A stretch of 64,000 nucleotides of DNA. It comes from Novosphingobium sp. TH158 (GTDB lineage: Bacteria > Pseudomonadota > Alphaproteobacteria > Sphingomonadales > Sphingomonadaceae). Below, piece after piece: positions 1-8,381 of the stretch; position 1 is the first letter of the stretch, and each line of letters starts with the position of its first letter. Position numbers and translations under genes: made by a program. Below the pieces are notes generated by a model. It was not told where the DNA came from and ran no database searches. It saw only the letters and a list, made by a program, of their open reading frames with translations. The stretch spans positions 2,322,001-2,386,000 of the forward strand of contig NZ_PKRT01000001.1 in NCBI RefSeq assembly GCF_002855555.1, written 5' to 3'.

Positions 1-534
1 CCGCTTACCGTTGGCGGCGGGGTGCGCACGGTCGAGGATGCCCGTGCGCTGCTGCTTGCAGGGGCAGACAAGGTGGCGGTCAATTCCGCGGCGGTATCGC
101 GCCCGGAAGTGGTTTCCGACATTGCGGAGAAGATGGGCAGCCAGTGCATCGTCGCCTCGGTCGATGCGCGGCGGGTCGAAAGCGGGCGCTGGGAGATATT
201 CACGCACGGCGGGCGCAAGCCGACCGGGATCGATGCCCTGGAGCACGCGGTGAAGCTTGCCGGGCTTGGTGCAGGAGAGCTGCTGGTCACCTCGATGGAC
301 GGCGATGGCACCAAGGCCGGTTACGATCTGGACCTGACCCGCGCGATTGCCGATGCGGTGTCGGTCCCGGTGATCGCCAGTGGCGGGGTCGGTACGCTCG
401 ACCACCTGGTCGAGGGCGTGACCAAGGGCCACGCCAGCGCGGTTCTGGCCGCCTCGATCTTCCATTTCGGCACTTATTCGATCGCCGAAGCCCACGCTGC
501 CCTGCGCGCAGCCGGATTGCCCGCCAGGGGCTGA
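1..534 (+). CDS. hisF: Imidazole glycerol phosphate synthase cyclase subunit HisF (5' partial)
   Basis: C-terminal 177 residues of HisF; the frame is open from base 1, so the start lies outside the window. HisF is the (beta/alpha)8-barrel cyclase that, with HisH, makes IGP and AICAR in histidine synthesis. Visible are the [10 protein letters not shown] phosphate-binding loop, the conserved Asp of ASVDARRV and of [10 protein letters not shown] (equivalents of Asp130 and Asp176 in the Thermotoga enzyme), the second phosphate loop ASGGVG, and the closing AASIFHFG motif. The N-terminal catalytic Asp11 region is missing only because of the window edge. hisE follows but is separated by a small independent gene. 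Confidence 0.96.
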   Translation, partial: PLTVGGGVRTVEDARALLLAGADKVAVNSAAVSRPEVVSDIAEKMGSQCIVASVDARRVESGRWEIFTHGGRKPTGIDALEHAVKLAGLGAGELLVTSMDGDGTKAGYDLDLTRAIADAVSVPVIASGGVGTLDHLVEGVTKGHASAVLAASIFHFGTYSIAEAHAALRAAGLPARG

Positions 535-618
535 AACTGTCGGTTACTTTTACGGTAACCATAATGCCGGAAGCCCGGTTAACCATTGATTCGGGCGGTT
601 GAGGCGGCGTTGCCCAAG

Positions 619-635
619 CTGGCATGGCGCTTGCG
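619..635 (+). promoter_or_regulatory. Sigma-54 (RpoN) -24/-12 promoter candidate
   Basis: CTGGCATGGCGCTTGCG matches the sigma-54 consensus YTGGCACGRNNNTTGCW at all but two defined positions, and the invariant GG and GC are exactly ten bases apart. A start about 12 bases past the GC would fall near 646, at the ATG at 648 of the following PEP-CTERM gene. Sigma-54 control of PEP-CTERM genes through the PrsK/PrsR two-component system is known in other bacteria. I saw no activator site, and a chance match in GC-rich DNA is possible. Confidence 0.45.
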
Positions 636-647
636 TTAACCCAGTCG

Positions 648-830
648 ATGATCACCAAGATCGCCATAATGGCCGCCTTCCCGGCGGTGCTCCTGGCCAG
701 CCAGCCGGCAGGGCGGAACGCCAATGCGATTCCGGAGCCGACGCACCTTGCGCTGTTCGCCTTCGGCATCACCGGCGTGCTGCTGGGCCGCAGGCTGGCG
801 CAGAAGCGCAAGGACGGCGACGAAGATTGA
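648..830 (+). CDS. Small PEP-CTERM sorting-domain protein
   Basis: Sixty-residue protein that is little more than a signal peptide joined to a PEP-CTERM sorting signal. The N-terminus MITKIAIMAAFPAVLLAS looks like a Sec signal. The C-terminus has the PEP motif (IPEPTH), a hydrophobic helix (LALFAFGITGVLLG) and a basic tail (RRLAQKRK), the layout recognised by exosortases in exopolysaccharide producers. Almost no mature region remains between them, so it may be a tiny surface peptide. An in-frame ATG at 624 is possible but lies inside the sigma-54-like promoter and neither start has a clear ribosome site; 648 gives the more typical signal peptide. No exosortase gene is in the window. Confidence 0.75.
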   Translation: MITKIAIMAAFPAVLLASQPAGRNANAIPEPTHLALFAFGITGVLLGRRLAQKRKDGDED

Positions 831-888
831 ACGCGATTTCAGCGGGCTCCGGGTTTTCTCCTTTTTCCCGGCGCCCGCGAAGGGGGGA

Positions 889-918
889 GGGCGCCCGGAC
901 CGACACGGGCGCCCTTTT
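889..918 (+). terminator. Rho-independent terminator after the PEP-CTERM gene
   Basis: Perfect 9-bp GC-rich stem, GGGCGCCCG at 889-897 with CGGGCGCCC at 906-914, an 8-base loop and then TTTT. It lies between the PEP-CTERM gene and hisE, so the small gene is probably its own transcription unit and hisE has a separate promoter. Confidence 0.85.
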
Positions 919-938
919 CCATTGGGGAAACGCGTTCT

Positions 939-1271
939 ATGGCAGGGCGCATGAGCGTCACCCTTTCCCGCCTCGAAGCGACAATCGCCGCGCGCCGCAG
1001 CGCCGACCCATCGCAAAGCTATGTCGCCAAGCTGCACGCCCGCGGCCTGCCCAAAATCACCCAGAAGCTGGGCGAAGAAGGGGTGGAAACGGTGATCGCC
1101 GCGCTCTCGGGCAGCCGCGAGGAACTGGTTGGCGAGGCGGCAGACCTGCTGTTCCACCTGCTTGTCCTGCTTGGCGCCAAGGACGTGCCGCTTGCCGATG
1201 TCCTCGCCGAGCTTGATCGCCGAGAGGGCGTTTCCGGAATTGCCGAGAAAGCCGCAAGGAAGCCAGACTGA
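939..1271 (+). CDS. hisE: Phosphoribosyl-ATP pyrophosphatase HisE
   Basis: Hydrolyses PR-ATP to PR-AMP and pyrophosphate, the second step of histidine synthesis, in the cytoplasm. The 110-residue length is normal for stand-alone HisE. The all-alpha MazG-like metal site is visible as KLGEEGVETVIAA followed by GEAADLLFHLLVLL. A second in-frame ATG at 951 could be the start; 939 is preferred because GGGGA sits about ten bases upstream. Its TGA overlaps the ATG of the HIT gene by one base, which suggests translational coupling. Confidence 0.95.
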   Translation: MAGRMSVTLSRLEATIAARRSADPSQSYVAKLHARGLPKITQKLGEEGVETVIAALSGSREELVGEAADLLFHLLVLLGAKDVPLADVLAELDRREGVSGIAEKAARKPD

Positions 1272-1648
1272 TGCCGATCGACCCGCGTGCCCCCTATGAC
1301 GACAACAATGTCTTCGCCAGGATCCTGCGTGGCGAGATCCCGTGCAAGAAGGTCTATGAGGACGAGTGGGCGCTGGCCTTCCATGACATCAACCCCCAGG
1401 CACCGGTGCACCTGCTGGTGATCCCCAAGGGGCCCTACGTCAGCTGGGACGACTTCTCGCAGAAGGCCCCGGCAGAGGAAGTGGCCGGCTTCATCCGGGC
1501 AGTCGGGCAGGTCGCGCGCGAGGCGGGCCTCGTCGATCCGGGTTACCGGATGCTCGCCAATGTCGGCGGGCACGGCCACCAGGAAGTGCCGCACCTGCAC
1601 GTCCACATCTTCGGCGGGCGCCAATTCTATGCCATGGTGCCGCAATAG
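1271..1648 (+). CDS. HIT (histidine triad) family nucleotide-binding protein
   Basis: A 125-residue HINT-type protein, of the family of nucleoside phosphoramidases that bind purine nucleotides as dimers. The N-terminal part shows IPCKKVYEDEWALAFHDINPQAPVHLLVIPK and the catalytic triad is present as HLHVHIFGG near residues 107-115. Directly coupled to hisE, a common arrangement in alphaproteobacteria, although HINT proteins have no established step in histidine synthesis. Physiological substrate unknown. Confidence 0.93.
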   Translation: MPIDPRAPYDDNNVFARILRGEIPCKKVYEDEWALAFHDINPQAPVHLLVIPKGPYVSWDDFSQKAPAEEVAGFIRAVGQVAREAGLVDPGYRMLANVGGHGHQEVPHLHVHIFGGRQFYAMVPQ

Positions 1649-1720
1649 GGCTTAGCTTCTGCACGGTTTGACTCCGCTTGCTCTTGTGCGGCGAGTCGCG
1701 CCCCGGCTAAGACCTGCCCG

Positions 1721-2178
1721 ATGGCAGGCTATCCCCAACCTCCCGGCGGCGTGATCGATGGCTATGTCCATCGTTTCGCGGTGCGTGCCTATTTCGAGGA
1801 CACGGACCTGTCCGGCGTGGTCTATCACGCCAATTACCTGCGCTGGTTCGAACGGGCCCGGTCGGATTTCCTGCGCCTGCTGGGAATAGATCAACGTGCC
1901 GTGCAGGAAGCCGGCGGCGGTGCCTATGCCGTCAGCGAGCTTACCATCCGTTATGCCGCCCCGGCGCGGCTGGACGATACCGTATTGATCGAAAGCGTGG
2001 CAGAGGAGCTGCGCGCTGCCTCCTGCCGCATTCACCAGACAGCCATGTGCGATGGTGTCCTGCTGGCCGAAGCGCGGCTGCGGGTCGGCTTCGTCGGCCC
2101 CGATGGCCGCCCCCGCCGGCAACCGGAAGAATGGCGCAAGGCCCTGGCGCACCTGGTTCCACCAACGACGGAAGAAAA

Positions 2179-2182
<4 letters not shown>
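1721..2182 (+). CDS. ybgC: Tol-Pal-associated acyl-CoA thioesterase YbgC
   Basis: Hotdog-fold thioesterase of the 4-hydroxybenzoyl-CoA thioesterase type, first gene of the tol-pal operon. The signature YFEDTDLSGVVYHANYLRWFERAR (residues about 27-50) carries the conserved catalytic Asp and the Tyr-His region. Length 153 residues, close to the E. coli protein. The TGA overlaps the start of tolQ (ATGA). The family hydrolyses short acyl-CoA in vitro and may touch phospholipid metabolism; its role in Tol-Pal remains uncertain. Confidence 0.93.
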
Positions 2183-2876
<694 letters not shown>

Positions 2877-2877
<1 letters not shown>

Positions 2878-3329
2878 TGGGCGGCGGGTTCTCTCCGGGG
2901 CCGGGAAGGCGGCATTCGCGGCGCAACGGTCGTGCGCCGATGGCGGAAATCAACGTGACTCCGCTGGTGGACGTGATGCTGGTGCTGCTGGCGATCTTCA
3001 TGGTCACCGCGCCGCTGCTGGCCGCGGGCGTGAAGGTCGAGCTGCCCGAAAGCCGCGCCGAAGCCCTGCCGCAGGCCGCGCAGCAGGTGACGCTGACCAT
3101 GACCGCAGACGGGCGCATGTGGCTGGACCAGGACGAGCTTGCCCCCGGCGAGCTGCCTGACCGGCTGGCGCAGGCCGTCGAAGCCAGTGGCGGCAAGCCT
3201 CCGCAACTGACCCTGCGCGCCGACAAGGCCTTGCCCTATGGCGATGTCATGGTGGCAATGGGAGAAGTGAACCGCGCGGGCGTCACGTCGATCGCGCTGG
3301 TCACCGACAGTTCAGTTTCGGCACCATAG
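2877..3329 (+). CDS. tolR: Tol-Pal system protein TolR
   Basis: Biopolymer transport ExbD/TolR family, 150 residues. A Gly/Arg-rich cytoplasmic start is followed by INVTPLVDVMLVLLAIFMVTA, a single membrane helix holding the conserved Asp (PLVDVML) that takes part in proton flow, and a periplasmic domain. It lies between tolQ and tolA with a one-base overlap to tolQ. Confidence 0.95.
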
Positions 3330-3338
3330 TCCGGCACC

Positions 3339-4256
3339 ATGGCAGCAACGCGCATCCGTGGAGAGGACATTGCCGGCATCGCCATTGCCGTCATGGCGCA
3401 CGTGGCGCTGCTCGCCGTTCTGGTCCTGCGGCGCGAGCCGGAGCCGCCCCCGCCGGTCCGCAAGATTACCGTAACCCTCCAAGGCCCGATCGCCGCCGAA
3501 GCGGGATCGCCATCGCGTGAAGAAGCGGCCGCTGCCGTCGCACCGCGGCTGGCGGAAGAACCATCGCCGCCTGAAGCCGCCCCGGCACCGCCGCCGCCGG
3601 CTGTGCAGCCACGGCCTGTACCCCGGGCGGAGCCACAGCGGATTCAGCCGCCGCCCCGCCCTGCGCCCAAGGCAGCGCCCCAGCCTGTTCCGGCCCCGCG
3701 CGCCCAGCCGCGTCCTGCCGTGGCCCAGCCCAAGGCCGCACCGCCGCGCCCGGCATCGCCGCCGCCCAAGACCGGGCCTGCGCGCCCTTCGCGCATTGGC
3801 GACAATTTCCTGCCGCCGCAGCCCAAGGGCCAGCCGGGACAGGCCTCGCGCACCGGTGGCGGCAGCCGGATCGGCGACGATTTCCTGCGCGGCGCTTCAG
3901 CCGGCAAGGGCAAGGCGGAAACGCCGCCCGGCCCGGCCCTGACGCCGCAGGTGCGCTCCTCGCTGGCCATGGCCGTCTCGCGCGAGTTGAAGCCGCACTG
4001 GCAATCACCGCAGGGGCTGGAAGTGGAAAAGCTGGCCACGACCATCGAGTGGGACCTGAAACCCGATGGAACGCTTGATGGATCGCCGCGGTTCATTTCG
4101 CAAACCGGTGTCACCCAGGCCAATCGCCCGCAGGCCGACCGTCATCGGGAACAGGCGATCCGCGCCGTCCGCCTCGCCGCGCCTTTCGCATTGCCGCCGC
4201 AATTCTATGCTGGCTGGAAGCGCGTACGCTTTACCTTCGACCGAAAGCTCGATTGA
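3339..4256 (+). CDS. tolA: TolA-type energy transducer (TonB/TolA family)
   Basis: 305 residues. An N-terminal membrane anchor (IAIAVMAHVALLAVLVL) is followed by a long Pro/Ala-rich periplasmic spacer (about residues 60-200), unlike the Ala/Lys helix of E. coli TolA, and a C-terminal domain of about 90 residues. A short RIGDNFLPP / RIGDDFLRG motif occurs twice in the spacer. Identification as TolA rests mainly on its place between tolR and tolB, since sphingomonad TolA proteins are poorly conserved. Its TGA overlaps the tolB ATG by one base. Confidence 0.9.
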   Translation: MAATRIRGEDIAGIAIAVMAHVALLAVLVLRREPEPPPPVRKITVTLQGPIAAEAGSPSREEAAAAVAPRLAEEPSPPEAAPAPPPPAVQPRPVPRAEPQRIQPPPRPAPKAAPQPVPAPRAQPRPAVAQPKAAPPRPASPPPKTGPARPSRIGDNFLPPQPKGQPGQASRTGGGSRIGDDFLRGASAGKGKAETPPGPALTPQVRSSLAMAVSRELKPHWQSPQGLEVEKLATTIEWDLKPDGTLDGSPRFISQTGVTQANRPQADRHREQAIRAVRLAAPFALPPQFYAGWKRVRFTFDRKLD

Positions 4257-5632
4257 TGAAACGCCTGACTTTCCTGATCGCCCTTGCCCTTCCCGCTGCG
4301 GCACTCGCGCAGCCTGCCCCCGCGCCAACACCCGGCGCAACGCCGGTTGCCACCGATGCGCCCGAGGTGCTGACCGGTACGGTTACCGACGAAAGCGCCT
4401 GGCAGGACCTTGGAATTGCCATTCCCGCCTTCCCGACCAATGCCGATGTGCCAACCCAGGCAAGCTCGGGCAGCACGGCGGCGACGGGCCGGGCGCTGGC
4501 GCAAGTGATCACCGACAACCTGCGCAACAACGGCCTGTTCAAGCCCACCGGGCCGGGAAGCCTGCCGGTGCCAAGCGTGGCCCAGGTTACCGCGCCCGAT
4601 TTCCCCGTATGGCAGGGCAAGGGCGCAGACATGCTGGTCCACGGCTATGTGCGCGCCAATGGCGACGGCAACCTGACGATCGGCTGCTATCTTTATGATG
4701 TCGCGCTCAACCAGCAGCTGGTGAAGGGGGCATGGGTGGTCGGCCCTGCCGAGTGGCGCCGGGCTGCGCACAAGTGCTCCGACCTTGTCTATTCGCGGCT
4801 TTCAGGCGAGAATCCGTTCTTCGACAGCCGCATCGCCTATATCGCCGAAACCGGCCCCAAGGACCGGCGGATGAAGCGGCTGGCCGTGATGGATTCCGAT
4901 GGCGCGAACCACCGCTTCATCACCAGCGGGCAGGCCATCGCGCTGACCCCGCGCTATTCGCCGGACTACAAGCAGATCGTCTACCTCAGTTACCTTAACG
5001 GCAACCCGCGCATCTACATCTACGATACCGAGCGCGGCACGCAGAAGCTGGTGACGCAAAGCAAGAACCCCACCTTCGCCCCGCGCTGGTCGCCGGATGG
5101 CAAGTGGATCCTTTATTCGATGGCGGTGGGCGGCAATACCGATGTCTACCGCGTTCCCGCCAGCGGCGGGGAAAGCCAGCGCCTGACCGATTCGCCGGGC
5201 ATCGACGTTGGCGGTTCCTATTCGCCCGACGGCAGCCGGATCGTCTTCGAGAGTGACCGCTCGGGCAGCCAGCAGGTCTATGTGATGAACGCCGATGGAA
5301 CCGACCAGAAGCGCATTTCGTTCTTCGGGGGGCGTGCGGCCACTCCGGAATGGAGCCCGCGCGGTGACCAGATCGCTTTCACCCGCATCGCCGGCGATTT
5401 TCACATCGCGGTGATGAACCCGCAGGGCGGCTCGGTACGTGAACTGACCCAGGGCTGGCAGGATGAAGCGCCTACCTGGGCACCGAACGGTCGTGTCATC
5501 CAGTTCTTCCGGACCGAGAAGAACTCCGGCCGCTCGGCCCTGTGGCAGGTGGACCTGACGGGCAAGAACGAACGCCGCCTGCCCACGCCGGTCGACGCGT
5601 CGGACCCGGCATGGGGCCCGGTTTTGCCATGA
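4256..5632 (+). CDS. tolB: Tol-Pal system beta-propeller protein TolB
   Basis: Periplasmic protein of 458 residues that binds Pal and is displaced when TolA engages. It has a Sec signal peptide ending near ALAQ, an N-terminal alpha/beta domain, and a six-bladed propeller seen as repeated SPDG-type strands (RYSPDYKQIVYLS, RWSPDGKWILYS, SYSPDGSRIVFES, EWSPRGDQIAFTR). The ATG at 4256 is preferred over the TTG one codon earlier because it forms the TGATG junction with tolA. Confidence 0.97.
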   Translation: MKRLTFLIALALPAAALAQPAPAPTPGATPVATDAPEVLTGTVTDESAWQDLGIAIPAFPTNADVPTQASSGSTAATGRALAQVITDNLRNNGLFKPTGPGSLPVPSVAQVTAPDFPVWQGKGADMLVHGYVRANGDGNLTIGCYLYDVALNQQLVKGAWVVGPAEWRRAAHKCSDLVYSRLSGENPFFDSRIAYIAETGPKDRRMKRLAVMDSDGANHRFITSGQAIALTPRYSPDYKQIVYLSYLNGNPRIYIYDTERGTQKLVTQSKNPTFAPRWSPDGKWILYSMAVGGNTDVYRVPASGGESQRLTDSPGIDVGGSYSPDGSRIVFESDRSGSQQVYVMNADGTDQKRISFFGGRAATPEWSPRGDQIAFTRIAGDFHIAVMNPQGGSVRELTQGWQDEAPTWAPNGRVIQFFRTEKNSGRSALWQVDLTGKNERRLPTPVDASDPAWGPVLP

Positions 5633-5674
5633 TCGGCGCCAAGTTCAGTATTACGGGGGCATAAGGAGATAGTC

Positions 5675-6190
5675 ATGTCGCAATCGAAGACCCTGATCCT
5701 GCTGCTTGCAGGCAGCGCCGCGCTTGCCGGGTGCAGTCCCAAGCCGCCCAAGCAGCTGCCGCCCGATCCCGGCAATGTCGCGACGACGACGCAGACCACG
5801 CCGGGAACCATGGGCCAGCCGGCACCTGGCAGCCAGGCTGACTTTGTCGCCCGCATGATGGGCAGGGACACGATTTACTTCGATACCGACAAGTTCAACA
5901 TCGACAGCCAGGATGCCGTTGCCTTGCAGGGGCAGGCGCAGTGGCTGATGCAGTATCCCGCCAAGCGCGCCACGATCGAAGGCCATGCCGACGAGCGCGG
6001 CACGCGTGACTACAACCTGGCGCTTGGCGAAAAGCGGGCCAATGCGGCGAAGAACTATCTGGTTAGCCTGGGTGTCGAGGCGAGCCGCCTGACGACGATT
6101 TCCTATGGCAAGGAGCGCCCGGTGGCGACCGGTTCGAACGAGGAAGCCTGGGCGAAGAATCGCCGCGCGGTCACGCTCACGATCGATTGA
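5675..6190 (+). CDS. pal: Peptidoglycan-associated lipoprotein Pal
   Basis: Outer-membrane lipoprotein, 171 residues, that anchors the Tol complex to peptidoglycan. The signal peptide ends in the lipobox LAGC (Cys20). The OmpA-like domain spans about residues 65-170, with YFDTDKFNID and the diaminopimelate-binding segment GHADERGTRDYNLALGEKRA containing the conserved Asp and Arg. A strong ribosome site (AAGGAG) lies six bases before the ATG. Last gene of the operon. Confidence 0.97.
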   Translation: MSQSKTLILLLAGSAALAGCSPKPPKQLPPDPGNVATTTQTTPGTMGQPAPGSQADFVARMMGRDTIYFDTDKFNIDSQDAVALQGQAQWLMQYPAKRATIEGHADERGTRDYNLALGEKRANAAKNYLVSLGVEASRLTTISYGKERPVATGSNEEAWAKNRRAVTLTID

Positions 6191-6200
6191 TCGCGCTGGC

Positions 6201-6377
6201 TCAGCGCAGGATCGGCATTTCCGGAAGGGCGGGCAGTTGCAGCAGTTCCGCCCTTTCGGGGACCAGCGCGGCGGCACCGGCATCCGATCCCAATTCCACC
6301 GACTTGCCGCCCAGCACGGCAAAGCCTGCCATCAGCAGGACGGAAAGTGCAGAGGAAAAAGCCAGCTTCTTGCTCAT
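6201..6377 (-). CDS. Small hypothetical exported or membrane protein (58 aa)
   Basis: The minus strand encodes 58 residues beginning MSKKLAFSSALSVLLMAGFA, a convincing signal peptide or membrane anchor, followed by an acidic, Leu/Pro-rich tail (PERAELLQLPALPEMPILR). Third codon positions are mostly G or C, as in neighbouring genes, which supports coding. It converges on pal. I do not recognise a family; a small envelope protein is likely from the N-terminus. Confidence 0.5.
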   Translation of the reverse strand: MSKKLAFSSALSVLLMAGFAVLGGKSVELGSDAGAAALVPERAELLQLPALPEMPILR

Positions 6378-6457
6378 GTTCGGTATCCGTGATGCTAACC
6401 GTGCTTAATATAAGCGCGGCATGAAGATGTTGCAACGCACAATCTACTCGTCACATA

Positions 6458-6479
6458 TGAACGGCAGGTTGACCGTTCA
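6458..6479. promoter_or_regulatory. Inverted repeat upstream of the J-domain gene
   Basis: TGAACGG at 6458-6464 and CCGTTCA at 6473-6479 are perfect 7-bp arms around an 8-base spacer. The right arm overlaps a -35-like TTGACC. Lies in the divergent region between the 58-aa gene and the J-domain gene; could be a regulator site. No matching regulator is adjacent. Confidence 0.3.
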
Positions 6480-6520
6480 AGTGCTTGCCCGATCGCTGCC
6501 CGCGCGACTAAGGCATGGTC

Positions 6521-7054
6521 ATGAGCCGTGCACGCCGATCCGATAACTGGGGCTTCCCCCGCTGGGGCGGGTACGGTGGCACGCGCGAGGCGGTGACGGT
6601 GCGGCTCTGCGACCGCACGGGCTGCAATGAAAAGGGCGATTGCCCCGCTCCGAAGAGCCCCAGCAGCCCGGACCGCTGGTATTTCTGCCAGAAGCATGCC
6701 GCAGAATATAACGCCGGGTGGGACTATTTCGCCGGGCTCGATGCCGAAGAGGCAGCCGAGCGCGAAAAGGCGGAACGCCAGACTCACGAAGGCTACCAGG
6801 AATCGGCGCACTATGGCTGGGCTGGCTCTGGCGATGGCACCCGCAGCCGCGACGAGCTTCGCGCGCTCGAGGTGCTGGGGCTGGGGACCGATGCCGATTT
6901 CGATGCGGTGAAGAAGGCCTGGCGGTCGAAGGCCAAGGAAGTCCACCCCGACGTCAAACCGGGGGACGAGGTTGCCGCCAAGGCCTTCCAGGCGATCCAG
7001 CTGGCCTACGAAGTGCTGCGCGCCGCCGAAGAACGGCGCGAGTGGAAGGGCTGA
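6521..7054 (+). CDS. DnaJ (J-domain) family protein
   Basis: 177 residues. The last about 65 residues form a J domain: ALEVLGLGTDADFDAVKKAWRSKAKEVHPD with the HPD motif needed to stimulate Hsp70 ATPase, then KAFQAIQLAYEVLR. The N-terminal half has spaced cysteines and histidine (LCDRTGCNEKGDC and WYFCQKHAAEYN) that may bind zinc. This C-terminal J-domain layout is common in alphaproteobacteria; the client is unknown. Start at 6521 chosen because AAGG lies seven bases upstream; an ATG at 6515 would be too close. Confidence 0.88.
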   Translation: MSRARRSDNWGFPRWGGYGGTREAVTVRLCDRTGCNEKGDCPAPKSPSSPDRWYFCQKHAAEYNAGWDYFAGLDAEEAAEREKAERQTHEGYQESAHYGWAGSGDGTRSRDELRALEVLGLGTDADFDAVKKAWRSKAKEVHPDVKPGDEVAAKAFQAIQLAYEVLRAAEERREWKG

Positions 7055-7058
7055 GGGC

Positions 7059-8264
7059 TCAGGCTTCCTCGGGCAGCTTCTCGTTACGGCCGAGCAGCAA
7101 GAGCAGCAGCGAACCAAGGATCACGCCCACGCCGGTGACCAGCAGGAAGACCACGAAGTTCCCCGTCTTGGCCAGGGTAAAGCCCAGGAATGCCGCACCG
7201 ATCGAGGTGGAGAACGAGGTGATGGCAGTGATCAGGCCCATCACCGAGGAATAGACCCCCACACCGAACCGCCGGGCAACGAGAAAGGCCACGACATCGC
7301 CTTCCGCGCCGAAGGTGAAGCCGATGAAGTAAACCGACAGCAGCAGCAGGACATGGGCATCCATGCTGCTTGCGATGAAGAACAGGCCGATGCTGGGCAG
7401 GGCCATGGTCAGGAAGGCCACGCGATAGGGGTTCATCCGGTCGATCGCGAAACCGGCGATCAGCCGCCCCGAAAGCTGGCCCAGCAACAGCGCGATGGTG
7501 GCCTGCCCCATCATCATCCCGGTCATGCCGTTTTCAAGGATCAGGTTCTTGAGCTGCGCCTGCGGAATGGTCTGCGGCAGGTTGCACAGCAGCATCGATG
7601 CGCCCAGCATCCAGAAGGCGGGATTGCGGAAGATCATCGGGTAATCGTCACGCGCGCGCCGTTTCGTGCTGGCAACGCCGTGGCTCTTCGATCCTGGCGG
7701 GATCAGCAGGAAGGTGACGATGCCGGCCACCACGGCGAACATCGCAAGGAACTGGTAGCCGTCGCGCCAGCCCTGCGTTTCGACGATGGAATTGAGGATC
7801 GGGCCGACGATCATGCCGAAAAGCGCCGGGCCGGATGCGACAATGGCAAGCGCCATGCCGCGCGATTTCTGGATATATTGCACGGCGAGACGGCAGAAGA
7901 CCGTGGCGGTCGTGGTCATGCCGATCACGCCCTGGGCAACGAACAACATGCTGTAGGTGCCGATCGAGCCATCCATCAGGCTGAGCAGCAGGTAGATCAC
8001 CGGCATGGCGACCATGCCGATCAGCGCGGTCATCCGCACGCCCAACACGTCTGCCAGGCGTCCGACGAAGGGCAGGACCAGCGAGGAAAACAGCCCCAGG
8101 GTGCCGACATAGGCAAAATCGGAGGGAGACCAGCCGTTGCTCTTGATCAGAGAGGGAGCCATCGTGCTGATGACCGTGCCGGCGAGCGACATGCCCGTGC
8201 CGACCCCGATGGTTGCGGCCAGCAGCGGGCGCCAGTTATCGCGCAATTCGCGGACGTAGGTCAT
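7059..8264 (-). CDS. MFS transporter
   Basis: 401 residues, twelve predicted membrane helices, Major Facilitator Superfamily. It starts directly with a cytoplasmic segment and helix LLAATIGVGTGMSLAG and has the MFS loop GRLADVLGVRMTA between helices 2 and 3. A basic cytoplasmic loop (STKRRARDDY) lies midway. It resembles the oxalate/formate-antiporter and monocarboxylate-type subgroup, but the substrate cannot be read from the sequence. It converges with the J-domain gene with only four bases between them. Confidence 0.85.
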   Translation of the reverse strand: MTYVRELRDNWRPLLAATIGVGTGMSLAGTVISTMAPSLIKSNGWSPSDFAYVGTLGLFSSLVLPFVGRLADVLGVRMTALIGMVAMPVIYLLLSLMDGSIGTYSMLFVAQGVIGMTTTATVFCRLAVQYIQKSRGMALAIVASGPALFGMIVGPILNSIVETQGWRDGYQFLAMFAVVAGIVTFLLIPPGSKSHGVASTKRRARDDYPMIFRNPAFWMLGASMLLCNLPQTIPQAQLKNLILENGMTGMMMGQATIALLLGQLSGRLIAGFAIDRMNPYRVAFLTMALPSIGLFFIASSMDAHVLLLLSVYFIGFTFGAEGDVVAFLVARRFGVGVYSSVMGLITAITSFSTSIGAAFLGFTLAKTGNFVVFLLVTGVGVILGSLLLLLLGRNEKLPEEA

Positions 8265-8381
8265 GCAGTGGTCTCTCCCAGCCGGACGGCCCGCAGCCGC
8301 CCTTGCGCGCCTGTCTCTGCGATTGCCTCTTCCGGGTCAACTGCGCCACCAATCGCCGGAGCGGTTTGCTCCCGCCAATTG

